64,000 nt of DNA, taken from NCBI GenBank assembly GCA_022376925.1, contig JAIOJX010000025.1:9021141-9085140 (forward strand). Direction: 5' to 3'. Shown piece after piece: positions 57,177 through 64,000 of the stretch; position 1 is the stretch's first letter; each line of letters begins with the position of its first letter. The position numbers were made by a program, and so were the translations under genes. Under the pieces are notes generated by a model, which saw nothing but the letters and a program-made list of their open reading frames with translations, ran no database searches and was not told the origin of the DNA. This DNA comes from Tragulus kanchil (Eukaryota; Chordata; Mammalia; Artiodactyla; Tragulidae).

Positions 57177-59248
57177 ATTATAGAAGTCTGAAATATTAAG
57201 CTTGAATTTGAATTTTTCCCTTAAGGTGCCATTTAATGATTGGAAAATAGAAGTCATAATATTTGCAGTTAGAATGATTACTTAACAGTGATGTAGATAG
57301 AGAGGGAGAAAAAAGAAAGAGGCTGCAGGCAGAAAAACAACTAACAAGGTAGTTGTGGTATTCTTGACAAGAGATTATGTTGGCATGACTTCATTGAGTA
57401 AACATGTATTGAGCACCTTAAATGTGACATTACTGAGTTTACAGTGTTGAATAAAAGAAAGTGATACCTGCCTGTAATCTGTTGGGAAAGATAGACAGTA
57501 AACAAACACACAACTATATAATAAAGAAGGTAAATAGAAGTGATAGTTTCAAGAGAGATATAAGAGGGAGCATCAACCACACCTACTAATCAGTTGAATT
57601 TAGAGAGAAGGATGCCTAGAGTTAACTCCAAAGTTTCTTAGAAATGAATCACAGCTGTTGCCAAGAATCCACCTCTCTTCCTAGCTTCTGGAACTGTTTT
57701 CTCCATGAATCATGATATATTGATAGGTTTTCATTGGAGCAAAATGTAAAGGCCCAGTCCTGCCTTTCTTTACGGAAGACATTCCCTCCACTCCCATGCA
57801 CACCAGTGCTGATCATATTCTCCTTTTCTTTTAAAGGGGGTGGGTGTATTCTGTTTATTGAACACCAGCCTGTGCCAGACACAGTGCTAGATGGATTACA
57901 TATGTCATTTCCCTTAATCCTTGTAAAAAGCCTTGTTGATCATTTTAAATGAATGGGAACCAATGGAACCTGATTGTTCAGAGAGTCTATTTTCAGAGCT
58001 TTGGTACGAACAGATATGTCTGTGCCAATTAAATATGATAAAATTAGAAGTGTTGAGCTTCAGAATTGATAAAAAAGAAAAGGTGTTCATTTCATAAAGG
58101 TCAGAAGGAGAGACAGTAGTATTAATTTAATTTAGTAGTGTAATTACTAAACTTGTAATAACACATTTTCAGTAAAGACCATGTAATATAATCAGGCATT
58201 GCCCTGAGTAAGATTATAGAAGTCTGAAATATTAAGCATTGAATTTGAATTTTTCCTTAAGGTGCCATTTAATGATTGGAAAATAGAAGTCATAATATTT
58301 GCAGTTAGAATGATTACTTAACAGTGATGTAGATAGAGAGGGAGAAAAAAGAAAGAGGCTGCAGGCAGAAAAACAACTAACAAGGTAGTTGTGGTATTCT
58401 TGACAAGAGATTATGTTGGCATGACTTCATTGAGTAAACATGTATTGAGCACCTTAAATGTGACATTACTGAGTTTACAGTGTTGAATAAAAGAAAGTGA
58501 TACCTGCCTGTAATCTGTTGGGAAAGATAGACAGTAAACAAACACACAACTATATAATAAAGAAGGTAAATAGAAGTGATAGTTTCAAGAGAGATATAAG
58601 AGGGAGCATCAACCACACCTACTAATCAGTTGAATTTAGAGAGAAGGATGCCTAGAGTTAACTCCAAAGTTTCTTAGAAATGAATCACAGCTGTTGCCAA
58701 GAATCCACCTCTCTTCCTAGCTTCTGGAACTGTTTTCTCCATGAATCATGATATATTGATAGGTTTTCATTGGAGCAAAATGTAAAGGCCCAGTCCTGCC
58801 TTTCTTTACGGAAGACATTCCCTCCACTCCCATGCACACCAGTGCTGATCATATTCTCCTTTTCTTTTAAAGGGGGTGGGTGTATTCTGTTTATTGAACA
58901 CCAGCCTGTGCCAGACACAGTGCTAGATGGATTACATATGTCATTTCCCTTAATCCTTGTAAAAAGCCTTGTTGATCATTTTAAATGAATGGGAACCAAT
59001 GGAACCTGATTGTTCAGAGAGTCTATTTTCAGAGCTTTGGTACGAACAGATATGTCTGTGCCAATTAAATATGATAAAATTAGAAGTGTTGAGCTTCAGA
59101 ATTGATAAAAAAGAAAAGGTGTTCATTTCATAAAGGTCAGAAGGAGAGACAGTAGTATTAATTTAATTTAGTAGTGTAATTACTAAACTTGTAATAACAC
59201 ATTTTCAGTAAAGACCATGTAATATAATCAGGCATTGCCCTGAGTAAG
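57177..59248. repeat. Tandem duplication 12 (1036-bp unit)
   Basis: Copy 1 is 57177-58212 and copy 2 is 58213-59248, equal in length. Two compensating single-base indels lie near the start (taagcttg versus taagcattg, and tcccttaagg versus tccttaagg). The bases at are shared at the junction. It is the shortest unit, and overlaps duplication 13. Confidence 0.97.
57838..57935. mobile_element. Old L2/MIR-like fragment (also at 58874-58971)
   Basis: ttattgaacaccagcctgtg ccagacacagtgctag, then atatgtcatttcccttaatc c, is a common old mammalian repeat order. Present twice because of duplication 12. Confidence 0.5.
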
Positions 59249-59439
59249 ATAATAGATGGGATTGAGTCTGGAAGGCCCATTTAAAAGATCATCTAATATA
59301 GAAATGCTTGATGTGAGGCCCACAAGCAGATTTCACTTGAATTCAATGGAATTACTTGCATAATTGTGCAGGGATCTTTTCTCATCTTGTGTATTCTGAG
59401 GGAAAGACTTATCAGAAGTATATAGGCTTCTATGATTAA

Positions 59440-59508
59440 AATACCACCATCATTTTCATACATGAAGAAACTGAGTTTGTTAGAGGTATAGAGACTTGCC
59501 CAAGGTCT
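59440..59508 (-). mobile_element. MIR fragment, antisense (also at 60595-60663)
   Basis: ccatcattttcatacatgaa gaaactgag and agagacttgcccaaggtctt a are the antisense MIR hallmark. Present twice because of duplication 13. The L1 at 60694 is inserted just beyond it. Confidence 0.7.
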
Positions 59509-59538
59509 TAAATAAATACACTTCAAAAGACAGTTTAC

Positions 59539-60077
59539 ACAATAAGGTATCACCTCACACCCGTCAGAATGGCCATCATCCACAAATCAACAGATAATAA
59601 ATGCTGGAGAGGGTGCGGAGAAAAGGGAACACTCCTGCATTGCTGGTGGGACTATAAACTGATACAGCCTCTATGGAAGACAGTATGGAGATATCTTAAA
59701 AAACTAAAAATAGAAGCACCATACGACCCAGCAATCCCACTCTTAGCATTATACCCTGATGAAATCAAATCCGAAAGAAGCACCTGTACCCCAATGTTCA
59801 TTGCAGCTCTCTATACAATAGCTAGAACATGGAAGCAACCTAGATGCCCATCGATGAACGAATGGATCCAAAAGCTCTGGTACGTATATACAATGGAATA
59901 CTACACAGCTGTAAATAGAAATGCAGAAGAATCAGCCCTAATGAGGTGACTGGATCTAGAACGTATCATAAAAAGTGAAGTCAGTCAGAAAGAGAAGGAC
60001 AAATACAGTATATTAACACATATATATGGAATCTAGTAGGATGGTGATGGTGGCACATGCAGTGAAGTACGGAAATA
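59539..60077 (+). mobile_element. L1 3' part cut off by duplication 13 junction
   Basis: First, incomplete appearance of the L1 described at 60694-61549, including its ORF2 C-terminal open frame (59569-59949). The element stops at the filler before 60114 and lacks its 3' end and poly-A, which appear only in the second copy. Confidence 0.85.
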
Positions 60078-60693
60078 TTCCTCATATGTTCAGGGGAGAG
60101 TCCCTATTTTAAAGTAAAAAGCCTTGTTGATCATTTTAAATGAATGGGAACCAATGGAACCTGATTGTTCAGAGAGTCTATTTTCAGAGCTTTGGTACGA
60201 ACAGATATGTCTGTGCCAATTAAATATGATAAAATTAGAAGTGTTGAGCTTCAGAATTGATAAAAAAGAAAAGGTGTTCATTTCATAAAGGTCAGAAGGA
60301 GAGACAGTAGTATTAATTTAATTTAGTAGTGTAATTACTAAACTTGTAATAACACATTTTCAGTAAAGACCATGTAATATAATCAGGCATTGCCCTGAGT
60401 AAGATAATAGATGGGATTGAGTCTGGAAGGCCCATTTAAAAGATCATCTAATATAGAAATGCTTGATGTGAGGCCCACAAGCAGATTTCACTTGAATTCA
60501 ATGGAATTACTTGCATAATTGTGCAGGGATCTTTTCTCATCTTGTGTATTCTGAGGGAAAGACTTATCAGAAGTATATAGGCTTCTATGATTAAAATACC
60601 ACCATCATTTTCATACATGAAGAAACTGAGTTTGTTAGAGGTATAGAGACTTGCCCAAGGTCTTAAATAAATACACTTCAAAAGACAGTTTAC

Positions 60694-61549
60694 ACAATAA
60701 GGTATCACCTCACACCCGTCAGAATGGCCATCATCCACAAATCAACAGATAATAAATGCTGGAGAGGGTGCGGAGAAAAGGGAACACTCCTGCATTGCTG
60801 GTGGGACTATAAACTGATACAGCCTCTATGGAAGACAGTATGGAGATATCTTAAAAAACTAAAAATAGAAGCACCATACGACCCAGCAATCCCACTCTTA
60901 GCATTATACCCTGATGAAATCAAATCCGAAAGAAGCACCTGTACCCCAATGTTCATTGCAGCTCTCTATACAATAGCTAGAACATGGAAGCAACCTAGAT
61001 GCCCATCGATGAACGAATGGATCCAAAAGCTCTGGTACGTATATACAATGGAATACTACACAGCTGTAAATAGAAATGCAGAAGAATCAGCCCTAATGAG
61101 GTGACTGGATCTAGAACGTATCATAAAAAGTGAAGTCAGGCAGAAAGAGAAGGACAAATACAATGTATTAACACATATATATGAAATCTAGTAGGATGGT
61201 GATGGTGGCACATGCAGTGAAGTGACGGAAATACAGACATGGACAGTGAACATATGGACATTGTGGGGAAGGAACAGAGGGTGGGAGGCGTAAAGGAAGT
61301 AGCATGAAGGCCTGTACTATCGTAAGTGAAGAAAATAGCTATGGTCACTGCTCTGAAAAAAGGAGATCCATCAGGGGTACTGTGAGATGGTCTGGCGGGG
61401 TGGGAAGCAGAGAGTATACATATGACTAATCTGGGAACATGTATATCTGTAAACAATAAAACTCTGTAAAAGTTAAAAGTAAAATAAAAGTTAAAAAAAA
61501 AAAGAATAAAAAAAATAAAATAAAAGAGTTCTTTAAAATTAAAAAGAAG
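60694..61549 (+). mobile_element. 5'-truncated L1 with ORF2 C-terminus, 3' UTR and poly-A
   Basis: About 856 bp, starting at the 'ggtatcacctcacacc' part of L1 and ending in a complex A-rich tail. Flanked by a 14-bp target-site repeat aaaagacagtttac (60680-60693 and 61550-61563). The open frame 60724-61104 (126 codons) encodes the ORF2 C-terminal zinc-knuckle region. The Cys-X3-Cys-X7-His spacing is kept but the last Cys is Tyr (Cys-Trp-Trp-Asp-Tyr). A true 5'-truncated retrotransposition, not a functional element. Confidence 0.9.
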
Positions 61550-61748
61550 AAAAGACAGTTTACCAGACAGTTGTTAACATACAGTTAAGGTAAAGCTACA
61601 GTGTCTGTGACCTTGTGGCCAGAAGCTTTCAGAGTTTTAGGAAGCCTGGGCTTGTTTCTTCATTGACAATTGTCATGGTGATTTTAAAATAACAGAGCAT
61701 GCCATCATTCAGAATACATTCTTCCACCCTCGTATTACAGAACAGTTT

Positions 61749-62014
61749 TTATTTTTTGACCACTTCTATTGGTCTTTCATTTATCTATTTTCATCCATCT
61801 TTGTTCTTTGGCCTGTGTCAGCCTCCCATCACAATGACCTCTCTCGCTGCAGAGCATAGGCTCTGGGCGCATGTGCTCCAGAGCTCCAGCTCAGTAGTTG
61901 GACACATCGGTCCAGCTGCTCTGCGGCACGTGGGATCTTTCCAGGCCAGGGGTCAAACCGGCGCACATTGCACTGTAAGGTAGTGTCCTTACCCACTGGA
62001 CCACCAGGGAAACC
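61749..62014 (-). mobile_element. Long-body CHR-like SINE, tail-shortened (copy 1)
   Basis: Antisense: gaccacttctattggtcttt, tttatctattttcatccatc, ggcctgtgtcagcctcccat, gggcgcatgtgctccagagc, ttggacacatcggtccagct and ccactggaccaccagggaaa. It lacks the G-rich 3' segment and A-rich tail of the longest copies. Target-site repeat cagaacagttt / cagaacagtat (61738-61748 and 62015-62025). Confidence 0.88.
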
Positions 62015-62394
62015 CAGAACAGTATTTTTAAAGAAATTCTAGGAAGGGTGTTAACTCATTTGGGGTTTTACAGGAAGGAACGTTCTTTCCTACCTTATTT
62101 TAAGCTAACTTTCACTGACAAGATCAGGCCAGAAAAAGCTTAGCTGGCTGTCGGCCCAGACAAAGTTATAATCCTTGAAGTGTACTCAACCTGCATTGCC
62201 AAGAGACAGCTACAACCTAGTTGGGAGGTGGGGGTAGGATGCACAGATACTCACCGAGTGTTGTTCCAGTGACTTGGATGACGTGAGTGCTCTATATCCT
62301 TTGCTGTGTTATTCTTTCAATTATTAGAAAGGAAATTTTTAAATAGCCTAGAATGACTGAATTTCCCAGAAAGGTGAAAAGGATAACTTTAAAA

Positions 62395-62470
62395 AAACAA
62401 CCAAACCATTCACAGCTGTATCCCCAGCAACTAAAACAGAGCCTGGAACATAGTAGAGGAATAATCAGGG
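62395..62470. mobile_element. Possible L2 scrap (also at 63549-63624)
   Basis: cacagctgtatccccagcaa and cagagcctggaacatagtag agg resemble the L2 3' end phrase 'gtatccccagcacctagcacagtgcctggcacatagtag'. Short and tentative. Repeated by duplication 14. Confidence 0.45.
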
Positions 62471-62902
62471 ACTTTTTGATGAAAGAATTGCTTAAGTTTA
62501 TTGTGTTATCTATGTTATATATTTCAGAGCAAGAAAAGATGGTCGGGGGCGGGGTGGGAAGCAGAGAGTATACATATGACTAATCTGGGAACATGTATAT
62601 CTGTAAACAATAAAACTCTGTAAAAGTTAAAAGTAAAATAAAAGTTAAAAAAAAAAAGAATAAAAAAAATAAAATAAAAGAGTTCTTTAAAATTAAAAAG
62701 AAGAAAAGACAGTTTACCAGACAGTTGTTAACATACAGTTAAGGTAAAGCTACAGTGTCTGTGACCTTGTGGCCAGAAGCTTTCAGAGTTTTAGGAAGCC
62801 TGGGCTTGTTTCTTCATTGACAATTGTCATGGTGATTTTAAAATAACAGAGCATGCCATCATTCAGAATACATTCTTCCACCCTCGTATTACAGAACAGT
62901 TT

Positions 62903-63168
62903 TTATTTTTTGACCACTTCTATTGGTCTTTCATTTATCTATTTTCATCCATCTTTGTTCTTTGGCCTGTGTCAGCCTCCCATCACAATGACCTCTCTCG
63001 CTGCAGAGCATAGGCTCTGGGCGCATGTGCTCCAGAGCTCCAGCTCAGTAGTTGGACACATCGGTCCAGCTGCTCTGCGGCACGTGGGATCTTTCCAGGC
63101 CAGGGGTCAAACCGGCGCACATTGCACTGTAAGGTAGTGTCCTTACCCACTGGACCACCAGGGAAACC
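62903..63168 (-). mobile_element. Long-body CHR-like SINE (duplicate)
   Basis: Second appearance of the insertion at 61749-62014, carried by duplication 14, with target-site repeats at 62892-62902 and 63169-63179. Confidence 0.88.
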
Positions 63169-63689
63169 CAGAACAGTATTTTTAAAGAAATTCTAGGAAG
63201 GGTGTTAACTCATTTGGGGTTTTACAGGAAGGAACGTTCTTTCCTACCTTATTTTAAGCTAACTTTCACTGACAAGATCAGGCCAGAAAAAGCTTAGCTG
63301 GCTGTCGGCCCAGACAAAGTTATAATCCTTGAAGTGTACTCAACCTGCATTGCCAAGAGACAGCTACAACCTAGTTGGGAGGTGGGGGTAGGATGCACAG
63401 ATACTCACCGAGTGTTGTTCCAGTGACTTGGATGACGTGAGTGCTCTATATCCTTTGCTGTGTTATTCTTTCAATTATTAGAAAGGAAATTTTTAAATAG
63501 CCTAGAATGACTGAATTTCCCAGAAAGGTGAAAAGGATAACTTTAAAAAAACAACCAAACCATTCACAGCTGTATCCCCAGCAACTAAAACAGAGCCTGG
63601 AACATAGTAGAGGAATAATCAGGGACTTTTTGATGAAAGAATTGCTTAAGTTTATTGTGTTATCTATGTTATATATTTCAGAGCAAGAA

Positions 63690-63983
63690 TTTTTTCCTTT
63701 GTCCATTGATACTGAGTATCATATTATAGTGGCACAATAGTAAAGGATAAACGCTGTAATTAAACCTTCAGAGACCTGATTTCATTTGTTTCAGTCATTT
63801 ATTACATGGTTTTGAATGTTATTTTTATTTTCTTAATGGGGTATAACAGTATCTAATTCATGAAAGAGTAATATTAGGTGAAATATACTATGTGAAAATT
63901 GCTTTCTAGATTCTTCAGGACTATATAAATATTAATGTTTTTCATCTTAGATAACATTTTTAATAACTTGAAAAAGTATGTTT
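63690..63983. other. AT-rich non-coding DNA
   Basis: No element recognised between the end of duplication 14 and the SINE head at the edge. Confidence 0.5.
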
Positions 63984-64000
63984 GGGACTTCCCTGGTGGT
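63984..64000 (+). mobile_element. SINE head truncated by the window edge
   Basis: gggacttccctggtggt is the first 17 bases of a CHR/Bov-tA-type SINE in sense orientation. The family cannot be decided because both share this head. Confidence 0.75.

Larger units (their letters stand above)
58959..61233. repeat. Tandem duplication 13 (1155-bp unit, 36-bp filler)
   Basis: Copy 1 is 58959-60077, followed by 36 bp that do not match (60078-60113), and copy 2 is 60114-61233. Substitutions cluster in the last ~90 bp of copy 1 (gtcagtcag versus gtcaggcag; cagtatatt versus caatgtatt; atggaatc versus atgaaatc; agtacgg versus agtgacgg). The 290 bp at 58959-59248 thus occur three times (also 57923-58212 and 60114-60403). 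Confidence 0.96.
61385..63689. repeat. Tandem duplication 14 (1152-bp unit)
   Basis: Copy 1 is 61385-62536 and copy 2 is 62537-63689. The only clear difference is at the start (ggtctggcgggg versus ggtcgggggcgggg). The unit begins inside the L1 3' UTR, so the L1 tail and the following SINE are repeated without the L1 body. Confidence 0.97.

Noticed and set aside
59569..59949. 126-codon frame with clear protein similarity
   Set aside because: It is the C-terminal part of L1 ORF2 from a 5'-truncated insertion, and the same frame appears again at 60724-61104. Kept as a mobile element, not a gene.
2346..63689. A new modular tandem array or replicating element with ~1.1 kb units
   Set aside because: The fourteen units share no common sequence with each other. 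Only the size and head-to-tail form recur, so they are not copies of one element.
2346..63689. CRISPR or satellite array
   Set aside because: There are only two copies (three at two loci) of each unit, with no short regular repeats or spacers, and the genome is clearly mammalian.

Overview
This is about 64 kb of AT-rich mammalian nuclear DNA with no protein-coding gene, exon or RNA gene that I can support. Open frames are short (147 codons at most), often lie inside SINEs or LINEs, and many appear twice because the DNA under them appears twice. The repeats point to a ruminant artiodactyl: Bov-tA/Bov-A SINEs, a BovB-type LINE end and CHR-type tRNA-derived SINEs. One abundant SINE type shares the CHR-like head but has a long, distinctive 3' body that I do not recall from cattle. 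That could suggest a lineage outside the well-studied bovids, such as a chevrotain, but this is only an inference.

The dominant feature is a set of fourteen head-to-tail duplications. Their periods all fall between about 1036 and 1268 bp, with second copies starting at 3457, 6346, 21569, 24280, 26124, 32628, 35369, 39846, ~47182, 51130, 55367, 58213, 60114 and 62537. Copies are identical or nearly so. Differences are mostly single-base or homopolymer indels, plus mismatches crowded at the copy ends. They cut across SINEs, LINEs, LTRs and unique DNA without regard to content. Junctions are blunt, have a few bases of microhomology, or carry 5-36 bp of filler. The simplest reading is that neighbouring contigs with ~1.1 kb overlaps were joined end to end without merging. 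About 15.7 kb (roughly a quarter) of the window would then be redundant. A biological origin is possible but would need many independent recent events of the same size.

Layout: 1-2.3 kb holds old MER5-like and MIR fragments. 2.3-7.6 kb holds two duplications carrying a CHR SINE and a Bov-tA. 7.6-20.5 kb is duplication-free with MER20, an hAT fragment, five CHR-related SINEs (one internally deleted) and two Bov-tA fragments. 20.5-27.3 kb is an antisense L1 broken by MaLR-like LTR sequence, with three duplications. 28.0-28.3 kb has a 52-bp fold-back beside an L1 3' end. 31.5-33.8 kb is an hAT element containing a SINE nested in a SINE, all doubled. 34.2-41 kb has two more duplications. 41.5-42.4 kb is a decayed Tigger transposon containing an L1 end. 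43-48.3 kb is SINE-rich. 50-63.7 kb holds L1 remnants and five duplications. A new SINE head begins at the right edge.

I found no new functional system. The main value of the window is as a test case for false duplication and as a source of an apparently lineage-specific SINE family.
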